Below are positions 50,951-64,000 of a stretch of 64,000 bases of DNA, piece after piece. This stretch comes from Diplolepis rosae. Its lineage: Eukaryota; Arthropoda; Insecta; Hymenoptera; Diplolepididae. A model generated the notes under the pieces. That model was not told where the DNA came from. It saw nothing but the letters and a program-made list of their open reading frames with translations, and made no database searches. Both the position numbers and the translations under genes were made by a program. How positions within the stretch are numbered: position 1 is the stretch's first letter; the number at the start of each line of letters is the position of its first letter. The stretch spans positions 186,001 through 250,000 of the forward strand of contig JAPYXD010000713.1 of NCBI GenBank assembly GCA_030998225.1, read 5' to 3'.

Positions 50951-53900
50951 ACTAATTTCATATGGAAACATTACTATCTGTTTAATTAGAATGAATTTTG
51001 ATCCAATTAATGATGATTTTTCTCTCATAACGTCAAATCTAGTGAATTTTCGTAAAAATATCATCACCTTTTTTAATCATATCAAGTTTGATCCAATTAA
51101 GGATGGTTTTCCACACATAACCTAAAAACTACTAATTTCATATAAAAACATTATCATCTGTTTAATTAGGATCAAGTTTGATCCAATTAATGATGATTTT
51201 TCGTTTATAACCTGGAATCTAGTGACTTTTCATAAAAACATTATCATCTTTTTTAATCATATCAAGTTTGGTCCAATTAATGATGATTTTCCGGACATAA
51301 CCTTGAAACTTCTGATTCTATATAAAACCATTACCATCTGTTCTAATCATATCAAGTTTGGTCCAATTAGTGATGATTTTTCGCTCATAACCTGAAATCT
51401 AGTGACTTTTCATAAAAACATTATCATCTTTTTTAATCATATCAAGTTCGATCCAATTAATGATGATTTTTCGCTCATGACCTGAAATCTACTAATTTCA
51501 TATGGAAACATTACTATCTGTTTAATTAGGATGGATTTTGATCCAATTAATGATGATTTTTCGCTCATAACGTCAAATCTAGTGACTTTTCGTAAAAACA
51601 TCATCACCTTTTTAAATCATATTAAGTTTGGTCCAATTAATGATGGTTTTCCACACATAACCTAAAAACTACTAATCTCATATAAAAACATTATTTTCTG
51701 TTTAATTAGGATCAATTTTGAACCAATTAATGATGATTTTTCGCTCATAACCTGAAATCTAGTGACTTTTCATAAAAACATTATCATCTTTTTTAATCAT
51801 ATCAAGTTTGATCCAATTAATGATGATTTTTCACTCATAACCTGAAAACTACTAATTTCATATGGAAACATTACTATCTGTTTAATTAGGATGAATTTTG
51901 ATCCAATTAATCATGATTTTTCTCTCATAACGTCAAATCTAGTGAATTTTCGTAAAAACATCATCACCTTTTTTAATCATATCAAGTTTGATCCAATTAA
52001 GTATGGTTTTCCACACATAACCTAAAAACTACTAATTTCATATAAAAACATTGCTATCTGTTTCATTAGAATGGAGTTTGATCCAATTAATGATGATTTT
52101 TCGCTCATAACCTGAAATCTAGTGTCTTTTCATAAAAAAAACATTAGCATCTTTTTTAATCATATTAAGTTTGATCCAATTAATGATGATTTTTCGCTCA
52201 TAACCTGAAATCTAGTGATTTTTCATAAAACCAGTATCATCTTTTTTAATCATATCAAGTTTGATCCAAGCGATGATGATTTTCCGCACATAACCTTAAA
52301 CTTCTGATTCTATTTAAAACCATTACCATCTGTTTTAATCATATCAAGTTTGGTCCAATTAATGATGATTTTTCGCTCATAACGTCAAATCTAGTGACTT
52401 TTCATAAAAACATTATCACCTGTTTTAATTATATCAAATTTGGTCCAATTAAGGATAGTTTTCCACACATAACCTTGAAACTACTAATTTCATATAAAAA
52501 CATTATCATCTGTTTAATTAGGATCAATTTTTAACCAATTAATGATGATTTTTCGCTTATAACCTGGAATCTAGTGACTTTTCGTAAAAACATCATCACC
52601 TTTTTAAATCATATTAAGTTTGGTCCAATTAAGGATGGTTCCCCACACATAACCTAAAACCTACTAATTTCATATGGAAACATTACAATCTGTTTAATTA
52701 GGATGGATTTTGATCCAATTAATGATGATTTTTCGTTCGTAACCTCAAATCTAGTGACTTTTCATAAAAACATCATCAACTGTTTTGATTATATCAAATT
52801 TGGTCCAATTAATGATGATTTTCCGCACATAACCTTAAACTTCTGATTCTATTTAAAACCATTACCATCTGTTCTAATCATATCAAGTTTGGTCCAATTA
52901 ATGATGATTTTTCGCTCATAACCTGAAATCTAGTGACTTTTCATAAAAACATTATCATCTTTTTTAATCATATCAAGTTTGATCCAATTAATGATGATTT
53001 TTCACTCATAACCTGAAAACTACTAATGTCATATGGAAACATTACTATCTGTTTAATTAGGATGAATTTTGATCCAATTAATCATGATTTTTCTCTCATA
53101 ACGTCAAATCTAGTGAATTTTCGTAAAAACATCATCACCTTTTTTAATCATATCAAGTTTGATCCAATTAAGTATGGTTTTCCACACATAACCTAAAAAC
53201 TACTAATTTCATATAAAAACATTGCTATCTGTATCATTAGAATGGAGTTTGATCCAATTAATGATGATTTTTCGCTCATAACCTGAAATCTAGTGATTTT
53301 TCATAAAACCAGTATCATCTTTTTTAATCATATCAAGTTTGATCCAAGCGATGATGATTTTCCGCACATAACCTTAAACTTCTGATTCTATTTAAAACCA
53401 TTACCATCTGTTTTAATCATATCAAGTTTGGTCCAATTAATGATGATTTTTCGCTCATAACGTCAAATCTAGTGACTTTTCATAAAAACATTATCACCTG
53501 TTTTAATTATATCAAATTTGGTCCAATTAAGGATAGTTTTCCACACATAACCTTGAAACTACTAATTTCATATAAAAACATTACTATCTGTTTAATTAGG
53601 ATGGAATGTGATCCAATTAATGATGATTTTTCGCTCATAACCTGAAATCTAGTGATTTTTCATAAAAACAGTATCATCTTTTTTAATCATATCAAGTTTG
53701 ATCCAAGCGATGATGATTTTCCGCACATAACCTTAAACTTCTGATTCTATTTAAAACTATCACCATCTGTTTTAATCATATCACGTTTGGTCCAATTAAG
53801 GATAGTTTTCCACACATAACCTTGAAACTACTAATTTCATATAAAAACATTACTATCTGTTTAATTAGGATGGAATGTGATCCAATTAATGATGATTTTT

Positions 53901-56900
53901 CGCTCATAACGTCAAATCTAGTGACTTTTCGTAAAAACATCATCACCTTTTTAAATCATATTAAGTTTGGTCCAATTAATGATGATTTTTCGCTCGTAAC
54001 CTCAAATCTAGTGACTTTTCATAAAAACATCATCATCTTTTTTAATCATATCAAGTTTGATCCAATTAAGGATGGTTTTCCACACATAACCTAAAAACTA
54101 CTAATTTCATATAAAAACATTATTTTCTGTTTAATTAGGATCAATTTTGAACCAATTAATGATGATTTTTCGCTTATAACCTGGAATCTAGTGACTTTTC
54201 ATAAAAACATTATCATCTTTTTTAATCATATCAAGTTTGGTCCAATTAATGATGATTTTTCGCTCGTAACCTCAAATCTAGTGACTTTTCATAAAAACAT
54301 CATCAACTGTTTTAATTATATCAAATTTGTTCCAATTAATGATGATTTTCCGCACATAACCTAAAAACTACTAATTTCATATGGAAACATTACTATCTGT
54401 TTAATTAGGATGAATTTTGATCCAATTAATGATGATTTTTCGCTCATAAACTGAAATCTAGTGACTTTTCATAAAATCATTACTATCTGTTTAATTAGGA
54501 TGAATTTTGATCCAATTAATGATGATTTTTCTCTCATAACGTCAAATCTAGTGAATTTTCGTAAAAATATCATCACCTTTTTTAATCATATCAAGTTTGA
54601 TCCAATTAAGGATGGTTTTCCACACATAACCTAAAAACTACTAATTTCATATAAAAACATTATTTTCTGTTTAATTAGGATCAATTTTGAACCAATTAAT
54701 GATGATTTTTCGCTTATAACCTGGAATCTAGTGACTTTTCATAAAAACGTTATCATCTTTTTTAATCAGATCTAGTTTGGTCCAATTGATGATGATTTTT
54801 CGCACAAAGCCTTAAATCTAGTGTTTCTATATAAAAAAATTACCATCTGTTCTACTCATATCACGTTTGGTCCAATTAATGATGATTTTTCGCTCGTAAC
54901 CTCAAATCTAGTGACTTTTCATAGAAACATCATCAACTGTTTTAATTATATCAAATTTGGTCCAATTAATGATGATTTTCCGCACATAACCTGAAATCTA
55001 GTGATTTTTCATAAAAACATTATCACTTTTTTTAATCATATCAAGCTTGATCCAATTAATGATGATTTTCCGCACATAACCTTGCAACTTCTGATTCTAT
55101 ATAAAGCCATTACCATCTGTTTTAATCATATCAAGTTCGAACCAATTAATGATGATTACCATCTAGTTCAATCATATCGAGGTTGGTCCAATTGATGATG
55201 ATTTTTCGCACATAGCCTTAAATGTAGTGATTTTATATAAAATCATTACCATATATTTCAAACAGATCTAGTTTGGTCCAATTGATGATGATTTTTCGCA
55301 CAAAGCCTTAAATCTAGTGTTTTTATATAAAAAAATTACCATCTAGTTCAATCATATCGAGGTTCGTCCAATTAATGATGATTTTTCGCTCATAACGTCA
55401 AATCTAGTGACTTTTCATAAAAACATTATCACCTGTTTTAATTATATCAAATTTGGTCCAATTAAGGATAGTTTTCCACACATAACCTTGAAACTACTAA
55501 TTTCATATAAAAACATTACTATCTGTTTAATTAGGATGGAATGTGATCCAATTAATGATGATTTTTCGCTCATAACCTGAAATCTAGTGATTTTTCATAA
55601 AACCAGTATCATCTTTTTTAATCATATCAAGTTTGATCCAAGCGATGATGATTTTCCGCACATAACCTTAAACTTCTGATTCTATTTAAAACCATTACCA
55701 TCTGTTTTAATCATATCAAGTTTGGTCCAATTAATGATGATTTTTCGCTCATAACGTCAAATCTAGTGACTTTTCATAAAAACATTATCACCTGTTTTAA
55801 TTATATCAAATTTGGTCCAATTAAGGATAGTTTTCCACACATAACCTTGAAACTACTAATTTCATATAAAAACATTACTATCTGTTTAATTAGGATGGAA
55901 TGTGATCCAATTAATGATGATTTTTCGCTCATAACCTGAAATCTAGTGATTTTTCATAAAAACTGTATCATCTTTTTTAATCATATCAAGTTTGATCCAA
56001 GCGATGATGATTTTCCGCACATAACCTTAAACTTCTGATTCTATGTAAAACCATTATCATCTGTTTTAATCATATCACGTTTGGTCCAATTAATGATGAT
56101 TTTTCGCTTATAACCTGAAATCTAGTGACTTTTCATAAAAACATTATCATCTTTTTTAATCATATCAAGTTTGGTCCAATTAAGGATGGTTCTCCACACA
56201 TAACCTAAAAACTACTAATTTCATATAAAAACATTATCATCTGTTTAATTAGGATCAATTTTGAACCAATTAATGATGATTTTTCGCTTATAACCTGGAA
56301 TCTAGTGACTTTTCATAAAAACATTATCATCTTTTTTAATCATATCAAGTTTGGTCCAATTAATGATGATTTTTCGCTCGTAACCTCAAATCTAGTGACT
56401 TTTCATAAAAACATCATCAACTGTTTTAATTATATCAAATTTGTTCCAATTAATGATGATTTTCCGCACATAACCTAAAAACTACTAATTTCATATGGAA
56501 ACATTACTATCTGTTTAATTAGGATGAATTTTGATCCAATTAATGATGATTTTTCTCTCATAACGTCAAATCTAGTGAATTTTCGTAAAAATATCATCAC
56601 CTTTTTTAATCATATCAAGTTTGATCCAATTAAGGATGGTTTTCCACACATAACATAAAAACTACTAATTTCATATAAAAACATTATTTTCTGTTTAATT
56701 AGGATCAATTTTGAACCAATTAATGATGATTTTTCGCTTATAACCTGGAATCTAGTGACTTTTCATAAAAACATTATCATCTTTTTTAATCATATAAAGT
56801 TTGGTCCAATTAATGATGGTTTTCCACACATAGCCTTGAAACTTCTGATTCTATATAAAAACATTATCATCTTTTTTAATCATATCAAGTTTGGTCCAAT

Positions 56901-57015
56901 TAATGATGATTTTTCGCTTATAACCTGGAATCTAGTAACTTTTCATAAAAACATTATCATCTTTTTTAATCATATCAAGTTTGGTCCAATTAATGATGAT
57001 TTTCCGCACATAGCC

Positions 57016-59855
57016 TTGAAGCTTCTGATTCTATATGAAGCCATTACCATCTGTTTTAATCATATCAAGTTCGATCCAATTAATGATGATTTTCCGCACA
57101 TAACCTTGAAACTTCTGATTCTATATAAAACCATTACCATCTGTTCTAATCATATCAAGTTTGGTCCAATTAGTGATGATTTTTCGCCTATAACCTGAAA
57201 TCTAGTGACTTTTCATAAAAACATTATCATCTGTTTTAATCATATCAAGTTTGATGCAATTAATGATGATTATCCGCACATAATCTTGAAACTTCTGATT
57301 CTATATAAAGCCATTTCCACCTGTTTTAATCATATCAAGTTCGATCCAATTAATGGTGATTTTCCGCGCATAACCTTGAAACTTCTGATTCTATATAAAA
57401 CCATTACCATCTTTTCTAATCATATCAAGTTTGGTCCAATTAATGATGATTTTTCGCTTATAACCTGAAATCTAGTGACTTTTCATAAAAACATTATCAT
57501 CTTTTTTAATCATATCAAGTTTGGTCCAATTAATGATGATTTTCCGGACATAACCTTGAAACTTCTGATTCTATATAAAACCATTACCATCTTTTCTAAT
57601 CATATCAAGTTTGGTCCAATTAATGATGATTTTTAGCTTATAACCTGAAATCTAGTGACTTTTCATAAAAACATTATCATCTTTTTTAATCATATCAAGT
57701 TTGATCCAATTAATAATGATTTTCCGGACATAACCTTGAAGCTTCTGATTCTATATGAAGCCATTACCATCTGTTTTAATCATATCAAGTTTGATCCAAG
57801 CGATGATGATTTTCCGCACATAACCTTAAACTTCTGATTCTATTTAAAACCATTACCATCTGTTTTAATCATATCAAGTTTGGTCCAATTAATGATGATT
57901 TTTCGCTCATAACGTCAAATCTAGTGACTTTTCAGAAAAACATTATCACCTGTTTTAATCATATCACGTTTGGTCCAATTAAGGATAGTTTTCCCCACAT
58001 AACCTTGAAACTACTAATTTCTTATAAAAACATTACTATCTGTTTAATTAGGATGGATTTTGATCCAATTAATGATGATTTTTCGCTCATAACGTCAAAT
58101 CTAGTGACTTTTTGTAAAAACATCATCACCTTTTTAAATCATATTAAGTTTGATCCAATTATGGATGGTTCTCCACACATAACCTAAAAACTACTAATTT
58201 CATGTAAAAACATTATCATCTGTTTAATTAGGATCAATTTTGAACCAATTAATGATGATTTTTCGCTTATAACCTGGTATCTAGTGACTTTTCATAAAAA
58301 CATTATCATCTTTTTTAATCATATCAAGTTTTGTCCAATTAATGATGATTTTTAGCTCGTAATATCAAATCTAGTGAATTTTCATAAAAACATCATCAAC
58401 TGTTTTAATTATATCAAATTTGGTCCAATTAATGATGATTTTCCGCACATAACCTTAAAACTACTAATTTCATATGGAAACATTACTATCTGTTTAATTA
58501 GAATGAATTTTGATCCAATTAATGATGATTTTTCTCTCATAACGTCAAATCTAGTGAATTTTCGTAAAAATATCATCACCTTTTTTAATCATATCAAGTT
58601 TGATCCAATTAAGGATGGTTTTCCACACATAACCTAAAAACTACTAATTTCATATAAAAACATTATCATCTGTTTAATTAGGATCAAGTTTGATCCAATT
58701 AATGATGATTTTTCGTTTATAACCTGGAATCTAGTGACTTTTCATAAAAACATTATCATCTTTTTTAATCATATCAAGTTTGGTCCAATTAATGATGATT
58801 TTCCGGACATAACCTTGAAACTTCTGATTCTATATAAAACCATTACCATCTGTTCTAATCATATCAAGTTTGGTCCAATTAGTGATGATTTTTCGCTCAT
58901 AACCTGAAATCTAGTGACTTTTCATAAAAACATTATCATCTTTTTTAATCATATCAAGTTTGATCCAATTAATGATGATTTTTCGCTCATAACCTGAAAA
59001 CTACTAATTTCATATGGAAACATTACTATCTGTTTAATTAGGATGAATTTTGATCCAATTAATGATGATTTTTCGCTCATAACGTCAAATCTAGTGACTT
59101 TTCGTAAAAACATCATCACCTTTTTTAATCATATCAAGTTTGATCCAATTAAGGATGGTTCTCCACACATAACCTAAAAACTACTAATTTCATATAAAAA
59201 CATTAACATCTGTTTAATTAGGATCAATTTTGAACCAATTAATGATGATTTTTCGCTTATAACCTGGAATCTAGTGACTTTTCATAAAAACGTTATCATC
59301 TTTTTTAATCATATCAAGTTTGGTCCAATTAATGATGATTTTTCGCTCGTAACCTCAAATCTAGTGACTTTTCATAAAAACATCATCAACTGTTTTAATT
59401 ATATCACGTTTGGTCCAATTAAGGATAGTTTTCCACACATAACCTTGAAACTACTAATTTCATATGGAAACATTACTATCTGTTTAATTAGGATGAATTT
59501 TGATCCAATTAATGATGATTTTTCGCTCGTAACCTCAAATCTAGTGACTTTTCATAAAAACATCATCAACTGTTTTAATTATATCAAGTTTGATCCATTT
59601 AAGGATGGTTTTCCACACATAACCTAAAAACTACTAATTTCATATAAAAACATTATCATCTGTTTAATTAGGATCAAGTTTGATCCAATTAATGATGATT
59701 TTTCGTTTATAACCTGGAATCTAGTGACTTTTCATAAAAACATTATCATCTTTTTTAATCATATCAAGTTTGGTCCAATTAATGATGATTTTCCGCACAT
59801 AGCCTTGAAACTTCTGATTCTATATAAAACCATTACCATCTGTTCTAATCATATC
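57016..59855. repeat. About 4.14-kb-period satellite block, copy 1
   Basis: Landmarks at 57205, 57924, 58374 and 59274 recur at offsets of 4143-4145 bp in the next block. The period is 46 monomers plus a few bases. It contains gattatccgcacataatc (a rare variant) and gttttccccacataacc, which also occur in the partner. Confidence 0.8.
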
Positions 59856-61158
59856 AAGTTTGGTCCAATTAATGATGATTTTTCGCCTATAACCTGAAAT
59901 CTAGTGACTTTTCATAAAAACATTATCATCTTTTTTAATCATATCAAGTTTGATCCAATTAATGATGATTTTTCACTCATAACCTGAAAACTACTAATTT
60001 CATATGGAAACATTACTATCTGTTTAATTAGGATGAATTTTGATCCAATTAATCATGATTTTTCTCTCATAACGTCAAATCTAGTGAATTTTCGTAAAAA
60101 CATCATCACCTTTTTTAATCATATCAAGTTTGATCCAATTAAGTATGGTTTTCCACACATAACCTAAAAACTACTAATTTCATATAAAAACATTGCTATC
60201 TGTTTCATTAGAATGGAGTTTGATCCAATTAATGATGATTTTTCGCTCATAACCTGAAATCTAGTGTCTTTTCATAAAAAAAACATTAGCATCTTTTTTA
60301 ATCATATTAAGTTTGATCCAATTAATGATGATTTTTCGCTCATAACCTGAAATCTAGTGATTTTTCATAAAACCAGTATCATCTTTTTTAATCATATCAA
60401 GTTTGATCCAAGCGATGATGATTTTCCGCACATAACCTTAAACTTCTGATTCTATTTAAAACCATTACCATCTGTTTTAATCATATCAAGTTTGGTCCAA
60501 TTAATGATGATTTTTCGCTCATAACGTCAAATCTAGTGACTTTTCATAAAAACATTATCACCTGTTTTAATTATATCAAATTTGGTCCAATTAATGATGA
60601 TTTTCCGCACATAACCTAAAAAACTACTAATTTCATATGGAAACATTACTATCTGTTTAATTAGGATGAATTTTGATCCAATTAATGATGATTTTTCTCT
60701 CATAACGTCAAATCTAGTGAATTTTCGTAAAAATATCATCACCTTTTTTAATCATATCAAGTTTGATCCAATTAAGGATGGTTTTCCACGCATAACCTAA
60801 AAACTACTAATTTCATATAAAAACATTATCATCTGTTTAATTAGGATCAATTTTGAACCAATTAATGATGATTTTTCGCTTATAACCTGGAATCTAGTAA
60901 CTTTTTATAAAAACATTATCATCTTTTTTAATCGTATCAAGTTTGGTCCAATTAATGATGATTTTCCGCACATAGCCTTGAAACTTCTGATTCTATATAA
61001 AACCATTACCATCTGTTCTACTCATATCACGTTTGGTCCAATTAATGATGATTTTTCGCTTATAACCTGAAATCTAGTGACTTTTCATAAAAAACATTAG
61101 CATCTTTTTTAATCATATCAAGTTTGATCCAATTAATAATGATTTTCCGGACATAACC

Positions 61159-64000
61159 TTGAAGCTTCTGATTCTATATGAAGCCATTACCATCTGTTTT
61201 AATCATATCAAGTTCGATCCAATTAATGATGATTTTCCGCACATAACCTTGAAACTTCTGATTCTATATAAAACCATTACCATCTGTTCTAATCATATCA
61301 AGTTTGGTCCAATTAGTGATGATTTTTCGCCTATAACCTGAAATCTAGTGACTTTTCATAAAAACATTATCATCTTTTTTAATCATATCAAGTTTGATCC
61401 AATTAATGATGATTATCCGCACATAATCTTGAAACTTCTGATTCTATATAAAGCCATTACCACCTGTTTTAATCATATCAAGTTCGATCCAATTAATGGT
61501 GATTTTCCGCGCATAACCTTGAAACTTCTGATTCTATATAAAACCATTACCATCTTTTCTAATCATATCAAGTTTGGTCCAATTAATGATGATTTTTAGC
61601 TTATAACCTGAAATCTAGTGACTTTTCATAAAAACATTATCATCTTTTTTAATCATATCAAGTTTGATCCAATTAAGGATGATTTTCCGGACATAACCTT
61701 TGAAACTTCTGATTCTATATAAAACCATTACCATCTGTTCTACTCATATCACGTTTGGTCCAATTAATGATGATTTTTCGCTTATAACCAGAAATCTAGT
61801 GACTTTTCATAAAAACATTATCATCTTTTTTAATCATATCAAGTTTGATCCAATTAATGATGATTTTCCGGACATAACCTTGAAGCTTCTGATTCTATAT
61901 GAAGCCATTACCATCTGTTTTAATCATATCAAGTTTGATCCAAGCGATGATGATTTTCCGCACATAACCTTAAACTTCTGATTCTATTTAAAACCATTAC
62001 CATCTGTTTTAATCATATCAAGTTTGGTCCAATTAATGATGATTTTTCTCTCATAACGTCAAATCTAGTGACTTTTCAGAAAAAACATTATCACCTGTTT
62101 TAATCATATCACGTTTGGTCCAATTAAGGATAGTTTTCCCCACATAACCTTGAAACTACTAATTTCTTATAAAAACATTACTATCTGTTTAATTAGGATG
62201 GATTTTGATCCAATTAATGATGATTTTTCGCTCATAACGTCAAATCTAGTGACTTTTTGTAAAAACATCATCACCTTTTTAAATCATATTAAGTTTGATC
62301 CAATTATGGATGGTTCTCCACACATAACCTAAAAACTACTAATTTCATGTAAAAACATTATCATCTGTTTAATTAGGATCAATTTTGAACCAATTAATGA
62401 TGATTTTTCGCTTATAACCTGGAATCTAGTGACTTTTCATAAAAACATTATCACCTGTTTTAATCATATCAAGTTTGGTCCAATTAATGATGATTTTTCG
62501 CTCGTAACCTCAAATCTAGTGAATTTTCATAAAAACATCATCAACTGTTTTAATTATATCAAATTTGGTCCAATTAATGATGATTTTCCGCACATAACCT
62601 TAAAACTACTAATTTCATATGGAAACATTACTATCTGTTTAATTAGAATGAATTTTGATCCAATTAATGATGATTTTTCTCTCATAACGTCAAATCTAGT
62701 GAATTTTCGTAAAAATATCATCACCTTTTTTAATCATATCAAGTTTGATCCAATTAAGGATGGTTTTCCACACATAACCTAAAAACTACTAATTTCATAT
62801 AAAAACATTATCATCTGTTTAATTAGGATCAAGTTTGATCCAATTAATGATGATTTTTCGTTTATAACCTGGAATCTAGTGACTTTTCATAAAAACATTA
62901 TCATCTTTTTTAATCATATCAAGTTTGGTCCAATTAATGATGATTTTCCGGACATAACCTTGAAACTTCTGATTCTATATAAAACCATTACCATCTGTTC
63001 TAATCATATCAAGTTTGGTCCAATTAATGATGATTTTTCGCTCATAACCTGAAATCTAGTGACTTTTCATAAAAACATTATCATCTTTTTTAATCATATC
63101 AAGTTTGATCCAATTAATGATGATTTTTCGCTCATGACCTGAAAACTACTAATTTCATATGGAAACATTACTATCTGTTTAATTAGGATGGATTTTGATC
63201 CAATTAATGATGATTTTTCGCTCATAACGTCAAATCTAGTGACTTTTCGTAAAAACATCATCACCTTTTTAAATCATATTAAGTTTGGTCCAATTAAGGA
63301 TGGTTCTCCACACATAACCTAAAAACTACTAATTTCATATAAAAACATTAACATCTGTTTAATTAGGATCAATTTTGAACCAATTAATGATGATTTTTCG
63401 CTTATAACCTGGAATCTAGTGACTTTTCATAAAAACGTTATCATCTTTTTTAATCATATCAAGTTTGGTCCAATTAATGATGATTTTTCGCTCGTAACCT
63501 CAAATCTAGTGACTTTTCATAAAAACATTATCACCTGTTTTAATTATATCACGTTTGGTCCAATTAAGGATAGTTTTCCACACATAACCTTGAAACTACT
63601 AATTTCATATGGAAACATTACTATCTGTTTAATTAGGATGAATTTTGATCCAATTAATGATGATTTTTCTCTCATAACGTCAAATCTAGTGAATTTTCGT
63701 AAAAATGTCATCACCTTTTTTAATCATATCAAGTTTGATCCAATTAAGTATGGTTTTCCACACATAACCTAAAACTACTAATTTCATATAAAAACATTAT
63801 CATCTGTTTAATTAGGATCAAGTTTGATCCAATTAATGATGATTTTTCGTTTATAACCTGGAATCTAGTGACTTTTCATATAAACATTATCATCTTTTTT
63901 AATCATATCAAGTTCGGTCCAATTAATGATGATTTTCCGCACATAGCCTTGAAACTTCTGATTCTATATAAAACCATTACCATCTGTTCTAATCATATCA
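61159..64000. repeat. About 4.14-kb-period satellite block, copy 2
   Basis: This is the partner of 57016-59855 and runs to the window edge, so the true end is not seen. One monomer at 63661-63735 is a different type from its counterpart at 59516-59590 while both flanks match, which suggests a local conversion tract. Confidence 0.8.

Larger units (their letters stand above)
43624..64000. repeat. 90-bp AT-rich satellite array, right arm
   Basis: The same monomer family in the same orientation resumes directly after the transposon poly(A) and runs to the window edge. It carries the monomer types of the left arm, including the 46-bp truncated units (44491, 44807, 47457, 47775, 55149) and the gatccaagcgatgat marker monomers. 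The array therefore continues across the insertion, and the window ends inside it. No gene is supported here. Confidence 0.97.

Noticed and set aside
1..64000. CENP-B box in the monomer
   Set aside because: The sequence after ttcg (ctcataacctg) lacks the CGGG part of the box in the monomer types inspected.

Overview
The window is a long, AT-rich eukaryotic tandem satellite array interrupted by one full-length non-LTR (LINE) retrotransposon of the R1 clade. R1-clade elements are known mainly from insects and other arthropods, so the host is most likely an arthropod, probably an insect; the species cannot be read from the sequence. I see no host protein gene, tRNA, rRNA or CRISPR array.

Layout: 1-37706 is satellite made of about 90-bp monomers, roughly 420 by length. 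37707-43623 is the retrotransposon on the + strand: a GC-rich 5' UTR, ORF1 (gag-like, broken by three apparent frameshifts), ORF2 (endonuclease, reverse transcriptase and C-terminal CCHC finger, open for 993 codons), a structured 3' UTR and a 31-nt poly(A). 43624-64000 is satellite again, roughly 226 monomers. The element is flanked by a perfect 15-bp target-site duplication. An uninterrupted paralogue of the target survives at 46465-47880 in the same array.

The satellite has several monomer types that share a core (tccaattaatgatgatttt), short 46-bp truncated units, an 11-bp deletion subtype, pairs of marker monomers 360 bp apart, and large duplicated blocks (offsets near 2.96, 3.24, 4.14, 9.3 and 16.7-17.2 kb). 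Where block offsets change, they change by about whole numbers of 90-bp monomers, the pattern expected from unequal exchange. Because 90 is divisible by three, runs of stop-free monomers create many spurious 60-183 codon ORFs; none is called as a gene.

How the parts relate: by family knowledge, the ORF2 protein nicks the target and reverse-transcribes the element RNA from the nick (target-primed reverse transcription), and the ORF1 protein binds that RNA. The perfect duplication, pure poly(A), and absence of the element from paralogous blocks indicate an insertion younger than the local block duplications. The points most worth following up are whether this R1 lineage is specific for the satellite, its conserved-looking 5' terminal motif, and the hairpins of its 3' UTR.
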